From CAZKRL01 sp964555295 (GTDB taxonomy: Bacteria; Bacteroidota; Bacteroidia; Flavobacteriales_D; Sanyastnellaceae): a stretch of DNA of 64,000 nt. Below are positions 53,739-62,236 of the stretch, piece after piece. Position numbers and translations under genes: made by a program. Where the stretch lies: assembly GCA_964555295.1 (NCBI GenBank), contig CAZKRL010000011.1:1-64000 (forward strand), written 5' to 3'. Every line of letters begins with the position of its first letter. Within the stretch, counting starts at the first letter, position 1. The notes under the pieces are model-generated. The model was not told where the DNA came from. It worked only from the letters and a program-made list of their open reading frames with translations, and did not search any database.

Positions 53739-54263
53739 TTACCCTTTCGCGAATTGAAATTCTCCAAAAATCTTAACCTCATCGGAGACCAATACACCGC
53801 CCGTTTCAAGAGGTGCATTCCATACTAGACCGAAATCACTTCGTTTGATACTTCCTTCGACGGTAAACCCCGCTTTGGTATTTCCCCATGGATCTTTTCC
53901 AATGCCTCCAAAGTGGGCGAGGAAGGTAACTTCATGCGAATGACCATGCATGGTAAGTGTGCCAATTACCTTGTACATAGATGCATCATCAATCATCATT
54001 GAAGTAGAACGGAATTCAATTTTCGGATGGTTCTCGACATCGAAGAAATCGCCGCTACGAAGGTGTTGGTCTCGTTGTTCGTTGGCAGTGTCAATACTAG
54101 CGGCCTCGATAGTGAATTCAATTTTCGCCGTATTGAAGTCGTCATTGTCAACGTGAACAGAAGAAGAGAATGATTTGAATTGACCACTCACGTTTGCGAT
54201 CATCATGTGTTTGATACGAAAGCGCAATTCACTGTGCGCGTTGTCAAGATTCCAGGAACTCAT
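53739..54263 (-). CDS. YceI family protein
   Basis: Lipocalin-like beta-barrel that binds isoprenoid-type lipids (as known for the polyisoprenoid-binding TT1927b/YceI group). 174 residues from the ATG at 54263; a GTG four codons upstream is less likely. Family marks are SSWNLDNAHSELRFRIKHMM, SIDTANEQRDQHLRSGDFFDVENHPKIEF, GTLTMHGHSHEVTF and IKRSDFGLVWNAPLETGGVLVSDEVKI. There is no signal peptide, so it is probably cytoplasmic, as is common in Bacteroidetes. An overlapping palindrome lies about 65-85 bases upstream and may be an operator. Confidence 0.92.
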   Translation of the reverse strand: MSSWNLDNAHSELRFRIKHMMIANVSGQFKSFSSSVHVDNDDFNTAKIEFTIEAASIDTANEQRDQHLRSGDFFDVENHPKIEFRSTSMMIDDASMYKVIGTLTMHGHSHEVTFLAHFGGIGKDPWGNTKAGFTVEGSIKRSDFGLVWNAPLETGGVLVSDEVKIFGEFQFAKG

Positions 54264-54325
54264 AAATTTTATCACGAAACAAATGATTTATTAATAGGGT
54301 TCGAATCCTCTTTTAATTTTTAACT

Positions 54326-54346
54326 TTACATAATGTAAATTATGTT
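54326..54346. promoter_or_regulatory. Overlapping palindromes upstream of the YceI gene, possible operator
   Basis: TTTACAT-A-ATGTAAA (54326-54340) is a perfect 7-1-7 inverted repeat, and it overlaps a second perfect one, ACATAAT-GTAA-ATTATGT (54329-54346). Symmetric AT-rich sites of this size are typical of MarR- or TetR-type operators. No such regulator gene is next to it, so the regulator is unknown. Confidence 0.4.
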
Positions 54347-54357
54347 ATAAATAGGAC

Positions 54358-54388
54358 CAAAAAACTACCGGGCTATTAACCCGGCAGT
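54358..54388 (-). terminator. Rho-independent terminator of the transglutaminase-like gene
   Basis: On the minus strand ACTGCCGGG and CCCGGTAGT pair over nine positions (one G-T) around a 7-base loop, followed by TTTTT GG. It lies 27 bases after the stop codon of the gene at 54415-55266. Confidence 0.7.
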
Positions 54389-54414
54389 CTCAAACAATTT
54401 ATACATGAAAGCAA

Positions 54415-55266
54415 TCACGCTTTCTCTAACAACAAGGATGTCAGCGTTTTAAGCTCTCTGACTTTATCCTGATTATCGGCCGAAATATAAAAATGAATTA
54501 GCTGACTCAACAAATGGGCCATGAATTCAGGTCCTGATGAAACACCATTAGATGCCATTTTATCAGATTCAAATTGTGATGGATTTAATATCTCGCCATT
54601 TGTAGGATCAATGTAAAAAAGAACTTCCTCTCTGAGTGCCATTGGATCTTCAGAAGTTTCATCTGGCGTCCATGTAGTGTAACTCAACATGAACTTTCCT
54701 TCCGGCTGCGCTGGTTGAATAGGCAGATCTAAACTTTGGCATAAACAAGCATAAATCAATCCCAATCCTATCGGAGAACCCGCCTTGCTTTCAAGTATAT
54801 CGGCAGGAAGAATGTTTCGTCCATTGTGTTGAGCGGTACTCCTAAATCCATAGAGCTCGAAAAATATCTTGTTGACCACCAACACCTGTTCAATTGCCGT
54901 CAGATGATCATTAAGTTCTAACCAAATATCTTGCCGAATTCTGAAAATCGAATTGCGTAACTCCGATTCCTCATAACTCGGATACTCATATCGATTCAAT
55001 ATAAGGGCGGCATCCAACAGTGGATGATCCTCCGAACCCAACCAACGCTCAATACGCTGATAAATTCCCTCATACTGAATGTGTCCAATGAGACTACAAA
55101 GTCGATCCCGCAACAATTCATTATGATCATAAATTTCTAACTGCTGAATTAATCTGGGAACGATTTTTTCACCATACGCAATGATCTCACCTCTTACCTG
55201 ATGAAAAATACGTTCATCAGGATCATCCAATAGGGATATCAGCGCTCCAATTTCGGTTGTAAACAT
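54415..55266 (-). CDS. Transglutaminase-like SirB1 family protein
   Basis: Predicted soluble protein of 283 residues matching the SirB1/Transglut_core2 group. Conserved parts are VVNKIFFELYGFRSTAQHNG, LPADILESKAGSPIGLGLIYACLCQSLDLPIQ and the following GKFMLSY. The first 110 residues are helical repeats (DDPDERIFHQVRGEIIAYGEKIVPRL). It does not show the Cys/His/Asp triad of active transglutaminases, so it is probably non-catalytic; function is unknown. A terminator follows it, and the uridine phosphorylase gene lies 83 bases upstream on the same strand. Confidence 0.8.
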   Translation of the reverse strand: MFTTEIGALISLLDDPDERIFHQVRGEIIAYGEKIVPRLIQQLEIYDHNELLRDRLCSLIGHIQYEGIYQRIERWLGSEDHPLLDAALILNRYEYPSYEESELRNSIFRIRQDIWLELNDHLTAIEQVLVVNKIFFELYGFRSTAQHNGRNILPADILESKAGSPIGLGLIYACLCQSLDLPIQPAQPEGKFMLSYTTWTPDETSEDPMALREEVLFYIDPTNGEILNPSQFESDKMASNGVSSGPEFMAHLLSQLIHFYISADNQDKVRELKTLTSLLLEKA

Positions 55267-55349
55267 GTTTTCAGTTTTCTGATCACCAAGCTAGGCCATC
55301 GAACCGGATTCGTCCGTTACCCCAAAGTCGGTTTTTCACATCACCTTAC

Positions 55350-56240
55350 TCAAAATCGCTGAAGTGCCGAAGATATAAGGGTTTCAACACTTGTTGACGG
55401 GTCACTGTGAAATTCTTTTCTAACCCGATTGGCCAACACTGTGCAGATCGTCAGCGAACGATGGCCAAGCATTGAACTCAACGCAAATAATCCTGCACAT
55501 TCCATTTCAAGATTCAGAATGTTGAGCCCTTCAAATTCAAAACCGGCATACTGTTCAATTCGTTTTTCCATGTGGCTTTGCAATCGCACCGATCGTCCTT
55601 GAGGCCCATAAAATCCATTCGCTGTAGCGGTAATACCCACATGGCCCATATCGGAATATCGTTGGAGCAACTCTAATGAACCTTCAACTGCATAGAGGTT
55701 TTCATTGCCTCTCAACCAAGAGTATGATTTTCGGAGTTCATGCTCCAATGCCAACTCATTTGAAGTGAATTCAGCCTCGTATGAATACGGCACTCCGTCC
55801 AGTGCAAAAGCAAAAGCAGAGATGATAAATTCACCCGGGTCAATATGTTTTTGAAGCGTACCACATGTGCCTAACCGAAGAAACTCCAAAACTCTCAATG
55901 TCGCATTTGGCAGCTGAGTTGTTGGATCAATATTCACCGCTGCATCTAATTCGTTGATAAGGATATCTATGTTATCTACACCAATTCCTGAAGAAGCAAC
56001 GGTAATGCGTTTCCCATTGAACTCTCCGGTATGCAAGGCGAATTCCCTGTTATGAATGGAAAAGTCGACTCGCTCAAAACGTCGACTGATTTGTGGAACT
56101 CTTTCCGGATCGCCAACAATTACTACTTGATCCGCAATGTTCTCATTTCTCACCCCGAGATGATAAACACTTTTATCGGATCGCAGCACCAATTCAGAAG
56201 CCGGAATAGGCTGGTTTATTATTCTTGTGGATGACTTCAT
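55350..56240 (-). CDS. Nucleoside phosphorylase, uridine phosphorylase-like
   Basis: Phosphorolyses nucleosides (probably uridine) to base and ribose 1-phosphate for salvage. 296 residues. NP-I family marks are QVVIVGDPERVPQISRRF (phosphate-binding), REFALHTGEFNGKRITVASSGIGVDNIDI, RLGTCGTLQ and LNLEMECAGLFALSSMLG. The insert around 195-240 and length fit uridine rather than purine phosphorylases. It follows the dihaem peroxidase gene by 17 bases on the same strand. Confidence 0.88.
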   Translation of the reverse strand: MKSSTRIINQPIPASELVLRSDKSVYHLGVRNENIADQVVIVGDPERVPQISRRFERVDFSIHNREFALHTGEFNGKRITVASSGIGVDNIDILINELDAAVNIDPTTQLPNATLRVLEFLRLGTCGTLQKHIDPGEFIISAFAFALDGVPYSYEAEFTSNELALEHELRKSYSWLRGNENLYAVEGSLELLQRYSDMGHVGITATANGFYGPQGRSVRLQSHMEKRIEQYAGFEFEGLNILNLEMECAGLFALSSMLGHRSLTICTVLANRVRKEFHSDPSTSVETLISSALQRF

Positions 56241-56257
56241 TAATCGATAGGGGTATC

Positions 56258-57442
56258 TCAGTTATCCAAGCCCACAACTTCAAATGGATCGGAAAACTTT
56301 GGGTCGGTAATCACTGTGTAGTCCGTTAAAGTTTTGAGGAAAGCGACCAAAGCGGCCTTCTCCTCCCCTGTCATAAACATTCTCTGTGGAATGGTTCCCG
56401 AAGATGGCTCAGGAATGAAGTCAAATTCAATGACAGGTCCGAGATGCTCCGGTGAGAGTCCACCCTGCTCACGTATTCGTAATTCCTCGGATAGCTGCGG
56501 ATGTTCTTGAATTCCACTGTTGTAAAACTCAATCACTTCTTCCAGCGTCTTGAAACGACCATCATGCATATACGGAGCAGTAATGGCGATATTCCTGAGT
56601 GATGGCGTTTTGAAAAATCCGTCTCTATTCTCGCCTGTTGGTAAAGTTCCTTTCATACCGTTGTCGACATAATCTCGCTCCAGACCAACATTTTTAGGAG
56701 CACTTAAACTACCATCCAAATTGACTCCGCCATGACATTGTGAACAAGGGAATTTCGAGAAGAACAAATGTTTTCCATAGTTTTCCTGTTCAGAGAAATT
56801 AGGGAAATCCACGCGGTTGTCTTGCGTTAGCATTCGACCCTGATCGAATCGCGTGCTCACTGACACTATCGATTTAACAAACTGTGCGAGCGCCAATCCT
56901 ATTTTCTTTGTTGATACTTCATCAGAACCAAAGGCATTCGTGAACAGGCTCTTGTAGTAATTTCTTGCTTTCACTCTGCTCTCCAATTCGAGAGTATCCG
57001 TAACCCCCATTTCCACATGATTGGCAATGGGCTGCAACACCATATGATCAAGGGTACTCTCTCGCAAATCCCAAAAAAAACCAGTTTGTGTTCCGGTGTT
57101 GACTATGGTCTGGGTATTTCTAGCGGTAAGCCCGTTTTCAAAACCTGTACTAAAATTCTTGGGATCAGCGAAGCCATCGATCTGCCGATGACAACTACCG
57201 CAAGAAACACTATTGTTATGGGAAAGTTGAGTGTCGTAGAATAGCACTCGCCCCAACGTAGCAACATCATTATCGATGATGCTATCACCGAAGGGATTAA
57301 AAAAGGAATTCGTAGGTGGGATATTGTACGAAAAAGGCTGATCTGGTAAAACAGGGAGTCTTTTTTGCGGCGAGGGAACTTCCTTTTGGCAAGCAGCGAA
57401 AAGCGCAAGAATAAGAGCGAGATAAAATGAGCACCTCATCAC
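56258..57442 (-). CDS. Dihaem cytochrome c peroxidase / MauG-like lipoprotein
   Basis: Periplasmic dihaem c protein that reduces hydrogen peroxide or oxidises a substrate. 394 residues with a lipobox at Cys18 (LFAAC). Two haem c sites are present: CGSCH (Cys81, Cys84, His85) and CSQCH (Cys233, Cys236, His237). Typical flanking segments are LGRVLFYDTQLSHNN, GLTARNTQTIVNTG, FFWDLRESTLDHM and TPSLRNIAITAPYMHDGRFKTLEE (last in two blocks). Bacteroidetes often encode it with a partner surface protein; here it lies 1 base after a beta-barrel protein gene, which supports joint function. Confidence 0.92.
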   Translation of the reverse strand: MMRCSFYLALILALFAACQKEVPSPQKRLPVLPDQPFSYNIPPTNSFFNPFGDSIIDNDVATLGRVLFYDTQLSHNNSVSCGSCHRQIDGFADPKNFSTGFENGLTARNTQTIVNTGTQTGFFWDLRESTLDHMVLQPIANHVEMGVTDTLELESRVKARNYYKSLFTNAFGSDEVSTKKIGLALAQFVKSIVSVSTRFDQGRMLTQDNRVDFPNFSEQENYGKHLFFSKFPCSQCHGGVNLDGSLSAPKNVGLERDYVDNGMKGTLPTGENRDGFFKTPSLRNIAITAPYMHDGRFKTLEEVIEFYNSGIQEHPQLSEELRIREQGGLSPEHLGPVIEFDFIPEPSSGTIPQRMFMTGEEKAALVAFLKTLTDYTVITDPKFSDPFEVVGLDN

Positions 57443-57443
57443 T

Positions 57444-58103
57444 TCAAAACCTATAGTTTAAATAAAGCACCGTAGGCGCCATAAAAAATCTCTTTTCTCC
57501 TGAAAAATCACGTTGAATTCTTGTTGTATTCAAATTACTCTCATCCCGTTCAAATGCCTCGAACGCAGTTATTCTAAAACTGGTTTCAGTAGCGAGATAA
57601 ACCCTCGGGGTGATGAACCAACCAAAACCTAACGTAGGGGCTATTCCTTTTTCTTCATGCGATTGAGAATAGGTGGTAACAACCTTCGCATCGTCTTCAT
57701 TGATAAATTCTGTTCTAAACTCGGAGTATTGTTTCGCATTCACGAAGTCAATTCCTGCGCGCAAAATCCATTTGGGAGAAATGTTTACGTTCCAGGCTGC
57801 GCCAATTCTGAAATCCGAACGACTCATACTAGAGTCTCGAACCGTCTGACCATTGGCATCGCTCGGATCTTCTGTGCGATTCTCCTTGTGCAATCCGAAT
57901 CCTGCTCTCAAAGTCAATCGTTGCACATTGATACCCGCAGAAATGAGATACGGATTCCAAACATCAGGATCCAATTGATTACTGCGTTTCCACTCCAACA
58001 TTCTGAAAAGATTCACCCCTACGTCAATGGATAAACTATCAGACTGGGCATGAACAGCGATCATTTGAACCATTAGCAGCATTAAAACAAAAAGAGAACG
58101 CAT
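57444..58103 (-). CDS. Outer-membrane beta-barrel protein
   Basis: Unrecognised protein of 219 residues with a signal peptide (about 1-19, ending AVHAQ). Alternating amphipathic strands follow, e.g. RLTLRAGFGLHKE, DFRIGAAWNVNI, WILRAGIDFVNAKQY, APTLGFGWFITPRVYLATETSFRIT, and it ends FMAPTVLYLNYRF with a C-terminal Phe, as expected for an outer-membrane barrel. The next gene, the dihaem peroxidase, starts 1 base after this stop, so the pair is probably cotranscribed and may act together in the envelope (inference). Confidence 0.75.
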   Translation of the reverse strand: MRSLFVLMLLMVQMIAVHAQSDSLSIDVGVNLFRMLEWKRSNQLDPDVWNPYLISAGINVQRLTLRAGFGLHKENRTEDPSDANGQTVRDSSMSRSDFRIGAAWNVNISPKWILRAGIDFVNAKQYSEFRTEFINEDDAKVVTTYSQSHEEKGIAPTLGFGWFITPRVYLATETSFRITAFEAFERDESNLNTTRIQRDFSGEKRFFMAPTVLYLNYRF

Positions 58104-58130
58104 ATTTTTTCAGCTTAGTTAAAACAAAGT

Positions 58131-58682
58131 TTACCCAAAATCACATTGAACCCTCTCGCCGACAAGCATATTTTTAAGTTCATCATGTGATAGATCTTTC
58201 AAGTCTCCCTTTAGCAGTCGCCGCTTTTCCAACGATAGCTTCCTGATTACCTGACCTTCACAAAATCGTCTGAGCTGTGTCGGTGTTTCAACAATAAGCC
58301 CCGGCGTCTCCTGCAACTCTCCCCTATCGTTTTTAGCTGCCATCGTGAAATAACATGAACTGGTATGACGCATATGACCACTTTGTGGATGCAGTGCCTC
58401 GACGCGAATACCCACTATCATGGTTGTCTTACCTACATAGTTAATAGATGCCATTAAGGAAACAAGGTCGCCCACCTCAACAGGTTCACGAAACTCCACA
58501 CCTTCTACCGCGACAGTGACACAATAGCTCTCCGAAAATTTCGACGCGCATACATAGGCGACTTTATCCATTAACGAGAGCAAAATTCCTCCATGCACTT
58601 TGCCACCAAAATTGGCGTAAGAAGGAATCATCAACTCTGTAATGGTGACTTCAGAGCTTTGAACTGATTTAAACTTTTCCAC
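58131..58682 (-). CDS. Acyl-CoA thioesterase, hotdog fold
   Basis: Cleaves acyl-CoA esters. 183 residues; the hotdog core (1-130) shows NFGGKVHGGILLSLMDKVAYVCASKF, a YciA/BFIT-like site with Asp after LM, then VEFREPVEVGDLVSLMASINYVGKTTM and the closing SCYFTMAAKND. A charged helical C-terminal extension (130-183) is seen in related Bacteroidetes proteins. It starts 29 bases before the hairpin preceding it and is followed by the barrel-protein gene after 27 bases, so it may begin that operon. Confidence 0.88.
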   Translation of the reverse strand: MEKFKSVQSSEVTITELMIPSYANFGGKVHGGILLSLMDKVAYVCASKFSESYCVTVAVEGVEFREPVEVGDLVSLMASINYVGKTTMIVGIRVEALHPQSGHMRHTSSCYFTMAAKNDRGELQETPGLIVETPTQLRRFCEGQVIRKLSLEKRRLLKGDLKDLSHDELKNMLVGERVQCDFG

Positions 58683-58711
58683 GCTCTAAAACTAAGGATT
58701 TCATTGAAATG

Positions 58712-58732
58712 AAAGGCGGACATAACGCCTTT
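58712..58732 (-). terminator. Possible terminator after the DegT aminotransferase gene
   Basis: AAAGGCG (58712-58718) and CGCCTTT (58726-58732) pair perfectly around a 7-base loop, 28 bases after the DegT stop codon and 29 bases before the thioesterase start. No long U tract follows beyond the stem's own TTT. Confidence 0.45.
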
Positions 58733-58760
58733 ATCAATACCATTTGCACAGCAGACTATG

Positions 58761-59888
58761 TTATTTTACGAAATCAAGCACAGCATCTACAATAAACTGT
58801 AATTGCTGTTCCGTTAATTCAGTGTGCATAGGCAATGAAATTACGGATGAGGAGAGCATCTCAGTCACAGGAAAATCTCCCTCTTTATACCGATCGTCGA
58901 TATATGCTTTCTGCATGTGCATTGGCACCGGATAATATACCATTGAAGGAACATTTCGACTCTGAAGGTGTTTCTGCAATTCATCCCTATTAAAATCTCT
59001 CGTTATTAGAGTGTACTGATGAAACACGTGAGTGCTCTTTGGGTCGCGATAAGGAATTGTCAGTTTACTATTATTCGCGAATGCTGTATCATAAAAATGA
59101 GCAGCCCGCTGTCTCGATTCAATATAATTGTCTAATCGTTTCAGTTTAACATTGAGTATCGCAGCTTGAATAGTATCCAGCCTGGAGTTTACACCAATTA
59201 AATCATGATAGTAACGTACGCGCATGCCATGATTCGCGACCATTCTAATCCGTTCACCAAGTGCCTCATCCTGCGTAAATATGGCACCACCGTCGCCATA
59301 GCAACCCAAGTTTTTTGAAGGGAAAAAACTGGTAGTACCAATATGTCCCATACAACCGGCGGAAAACCTTCTTCCATCTGAAAAAGTGTATGTAGCTCCA
59401 ATGGCCTGACAATTATCTTCAATGACATACAAGTTATGTTCCTGTGCAATTTGCATAATCGCTTCCATATCCGCACATTGTCCAAACAAGTGAACTGGCA
59501 CTATCGCCTTGGTCTTTGGAGTAATTGCTCTTCGAACTGCATCCGGATCTAGATTGAAAGTTCCTGGCATCGCATCTACCAAAACGGGCTTCAAATTCAA
59601 CAACGCAATAACTTCAACAGTAGCCACAAAAGTGAACGATGCAGTAATCACTTCATCGCCAGGTTTGAGATCCAACGCCATCATAGCAATTTGAAGCGCA
59701 TCCGTTCCGTTGGCACATGTAACAACCTTTTTAACATTCAGATATTTCTCCAGACCTTGCTGCAGTTCGGAAACGTCTGAACCATTAATAAACGCAGTAC
59801 TTTCTACCACATTCATAATGGCTGCATCAACTTCGGATTTCATGTTCTCATACTGCGTTCGCAGATCTACCATTTGTATAGTTTTCAT
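58761..59888 (-). CDS. DegT/DnrJ/EryC1/StrS family sugar aminotransferase
   Basis: PLP enzyme that makes amino sugars for surface polysaccharides. 375 residues from the ATG at 59888 (MKTIQMVDLRTQYENMKSEV); the frame extends 11 codons upstream through the promoter box. PLP is held by Lys192 in SFFPSKNLGCYGDGGAIF; other marks are CANGTDALQIAMMAL, VHLFGQCADMEAI, IEDNCQAIGATY and VNSRLDTIQAAIL. The sequence looks closest to the WbpE/WlbC type acting on UDP-linked 3-keto sugars, but no other genes of that pathway lie nearby. It is divergent from the ABC transporter genes. Confidence 0.88.
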   Translation of the reverse strand: MKTIQMVDLRTQYENMKSEVDAAIMNVVESTAFINGSDVSELQQGLEKYLNVKKVVTCANGTDALQIAMMALDLKPGDEVITASFTFVATVEVIALLNLKPVLVDAMPGTFNLDPDAVRRAITPKTKAIVPVHLFGQCADMEAIMQIAQEHNLYVIEDNCQAIGATYTFSDGRRFSAGCMGHIGTTSFFPSKNLGCYGDGGAIFTQDEALGERIRMVANHGMRVRYYHDLIGVNSRLDTIQAAILNVKLKRLDNYIESRQRAAHFYDTAFANNSKLTIPYRDPKSTHVFHQYTLITRDFNRDELQKHLQSRNVPSMVYYPVPMHMQKAYIDDRYKEGDFPVTEMLSSSVISLPMHTELTEQQLQFIVDAVLDFVK

Positions 59889-59906
59889 CTTTGGAAAGTT
59901 ACGGTG

Positions 59907-59914
59907 CGAAAATA
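59907..59914 (-). promoter_or_regulatory. Putative -7 promoter box of the DegT gene
   Basis: Read on the minus strand this is TATTTTCG, a TAnnTTTG variant, 18 bases upstream of the ATG at 59888. Confidence 0.4.
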
Positions 59915-59935
59915 GAATCACACGTTCTACATCAG

Positions 59936-59943
59936 TACTTTCG
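59936..59943 (+). promoter_or_regulatory. Putative -7 promoter box of the ABC transporter operon
   Basis: TACTTTCG, a TAnnTTTG variant, ends 9 bases before the ATG at 59953. With the opposite box at 59907-59914 it forms a divergent promoter pair. Confidence 0.35.
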
Positions 59944-59952
59944 CACAGTAAA

Positions 59953-60891
59953 ATGTCGGCAATGAACGTAATTGAAGCGGTTAGAATTTCTAAATCCTAT
60001 CAACAGCATACAGCTTTAAAGGAGGTCTCACTGCAAGTTCCGGAGGGCTGTGTTTTCGGAATGTTAGGCCCGAATGGTGCAGGAAAGACTTCTCTCATTA
60101 GGATCATGAATCAAATTACAGCGCCAGACAGCGGTGAACTTTTGTTTAATGGCCGCGCCATTTCCGCTGAAGATGTTGAGTTGATTGGTTATTTGCCCGA
60201 AGAGAGGGGGCTTTATCGCAAAATGAAAATTGGAGAGCAATGTTTGTACCTCGCTCAATTAAAAGGACTTGGCAAAAGGGACGCATTCAAAAAATTGAAA
60301 CAGTGGTTTCAGCAATTCGAAATTGAACATTGGTGGGATAAAAAAGTGGAGGATTTATCCAAGGGAATGGCTCAAAAAGTGCAATTCATAAGCACCGTGA
60401 TCCATGAACCTAAACTGTTAATACTGGATGAACCATTCAGTGGATTCGATCCGATTAATGCTGAAATCATCCGCAAAGAAATGCTGAAATTAAGAGACGC
60501 CGGTTGTACAATTATTCTGTCGACACATGACATGGGAAGTGTTGAGTCGTTGTGCAGTCAAATCGCATTAATAAATCGCGCAGAAGTCATTCTCACAGGA
60601 ACCGTTAAAGAGGTTAAAGAAAGGTTCAAAACCAACACCTGGCGCATTGCATTTAGCGGAATGGGTATGGACCTCGGTATTGCATTGTGGGCGCAATATG
60701 AGTTGATTCGCACCTATCAATCAGATGGGGCACAATATGCAGACATAAGGATTCCTGATAATCTCAAACTCAACGATCTCTTGAGTGCCCTTATCCCGCA
60801 CATTGACTTGCATGAGGTGCAAGAAATCATACCCAGCATGGAAGAAATATTCATTCAATCGGTTCAACAATTCAATCAAATTCATGAATAA
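59953..60891 (+). CDS. ABC transporter ATP-binding protein, NatA-like
   Basis: ATPase that powers the ABC-2 permease encoded next. 312 residues from the ATG at 59953; an ATG three codons later (59962) is equally possible, and further upstream the frame runs through the divergent DegT gene. Walker A is GPNGAGKTSLI, the signature is DLSKGMAQKVQF, and Walker B is LLILDEPFSGFD, followed by STHDMGSVESL. The C-terminal part (about 225-312) is the extension seen in NatA-like exporters. The 3' end overlaps the permease start by 8 bases. Confidence 0.92.
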   Translation: MSAMNVIEAVRISKSYQQHTALKEVSLQVPEGCVFGMLGPNGAGKTSLIRIMNQITAPDSGELLFNGRAISAEDVELIGYLPEERGLYRKMKIGEQCLYLAQLKGLGKRDAFKKLKQWFQQFEIEHWWDKKVEDLSKGMAQKVQFISTVIHEPKLLILDEPFSGFDPINAEIIRKEMLKLRDAGCTIILSTHDMGSVESLCSQIALINRAEVILTGTVKEVKERFKTNTWRIAFSGMGMDLGIALWAQYELIRTYQSDGAQYADIRIPDNLKLNDLLSALIPHIDLHEVQEIIPSMEEIFIQSVQQFNQIHE

Positions 60892-62233
60892 AACCTTATT
60901 GATTATTCAGCGCGAATTCATCACGAGAGTTCGTAAAAAAAGCTTCATAATCATGACGCTTTTAGGACCGCTCCTATTCGCTGCATTGATTGTGGGAAGT
61001 AGCATGATCATTGGGGCCGACGATAGCAAGCATCATATCTTGATTGTAGATGAGCTCGGTTTTTTCTTAGAAGATGAAGTTATCAAATATCAACTCGCAG
61101 GAATAGATCGCCCAAGATTTCGAAATGATGATAGAATCAGTTTTGAATTTCGAAAAGGCGTTATTGACGCACAAAGCGAGTTAAAATCTGAATATTTTAC
61201 CGATGTTCTTGAATTAAAAGAAATCAGTTATACCGATGGAAAAGCTACCTTATACTCGTCTAAAAGTCCTGGACTTGCTATCCAAAGTCGCCTGAAGACA
61301 GATCTTGAAAATGCTTTGGAGTTGATGAGGGTGAAGAATAATAGCATTCCAATTGAAACCTATAAAAGTATCCGGCAGCCCGTTGATCTAAGTGTTGTAA
61401 AACCAGGTGCTCGTGGACTGGAAGAACTGAATAGCATTCGTGCAATGGTTGGATTTGTATTCTCCTTCGTTATTTTCTTTTTCATTTTCTTTTACGGTGT
61501 GCAGGTCATGCGCGCAGTGATGGAAGAGAAAACCAATCGTATTGTTGAAGTGATTATCAGTTCGGTGAAACCCTTTCAATTAATGATGGGGAAAATAGTT
61601 GGGCTCGGTTTAGTGGGCCTCACGCAATTTGTTGTTTGGGCTGGTCTTACCGCTGCCCTATCCGTTATTGGCGTTGGGGCACTGCACGGTGAACTGTTAC
61701 AACAACAGAAAGACGCATTGGCAATAAACCAGGATGCCGTAATGAACATTCCAAATGATGCGGATTTCGATTTGCAGAAACAACAGGAAATGATTGAGGT
61801 AATGCAGCAGATTCCATGGGCACAGCTTATAATAACCTTTGCCGTATACTTTGTACTGGGGTATCTGTTATACGGCGCATTGTTTGCAGCAATTGGTGCA
61901 GCAGTAGACAACGAAACCGACACCCAGCAATTCATGCTGCCTGTTACATTGCCGCTAACCATATCATACATGTTTGCTGCCCGTATGATTGAAAATCCCG
62001 ACGGTGTAGTGGGTCAATTTCTAGCTATCTTCCCTTTCACCTCTCCGGTTATCATGATGATCAAGTCGGCAACGGGTATTGAGTGGTACATCACAGCCAT
62101 TTCTATCCTATTGCTCGTTGCAACCATAATACTTATAGTATGGATTGCCGGAAGAATTTACCGCGTAGGTATATTAATGTATGGCAAGAAAATCACTTAT
62201 CGCGAGCTCCTCAAATGGATGCGCTATAGTTGA
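60884..62233 (+). CDS. ABC-2 type permease, NatB-like
   Basis: Membrane half of an exporter, 449 residues from the ATG at 60884, which overlaps the ATPase gene by 8 bases. It starts IIQREFITRVRKKSFIIMTLLGPLLFAALIVG, the NatB-type opening with a first membrane helix. A large extracytoplasmic domain (about 40-205) follows, then five or six helices (about 212-235, 260-285, 315-340, 355-375, 385-405 and 415-435). FYGVQVMRAVMEEKTNRIVEVIISSVKPFQLMMGKIVGLG is a conserved block in two parts. NatAB exports sodium in Bacillus; the substrate here is unknown. Confidence 0.9.
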   Translation: MNKTLLIIQREFITRVRKKSFIIMTLLGPLLFAALIVGSSMIIGADDSKHHILIVDELGFFLEDEVIKYQLAGIDRPRFRNDDRISFEFRKGVIDAQSELKSEYFTDVLELKEISYTDGKATLYSSKSPGLAIQSRLKTDLENALELMRVKNNSIPIETYKSIRQPVDLSVVKPGARGLEELNSIRAMVGFVFSFVIFFFIFFYGVQVMRAVMEEKTNRIVEVIISSVKPFQLMMGKIVGLGLVGLTQFVVWAGLTAALSVIGVGALHGELLQQQKDALAINQDAVMNIPNDADFDLQKQQEMIEVMQQIPWAQLIITFAVYFVLGYLLYGALFAAIGAAVDNETDTQQFMLPVTLPLTISYMFAARMIENPDGVVGQFLAIFPFTSPVIMMIKSATGIEWYITAISILLLVATIILIVWIAGRIYRVGILMYGKKITYRELLKWMRYS

Positions 62234-62236
62234 ATT

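Noticed and set aside
54296..54316. GGGTTCGAATCCT-like sequence resembling a tRNA T arm, possible tRNA or attachment-site remnant
   Set aside because: Only three base pairs flank the loop, no acceptor or anticodon arm fits around it (upstream is the YceI gene), and no integrase or second copy is present.
59710..59952. Upstream extension of the ABC ATPase frame
   Set aside because: It overlaps the divergent DegT gene and its promoter; ATPase similarity starts only at 59953-59962.
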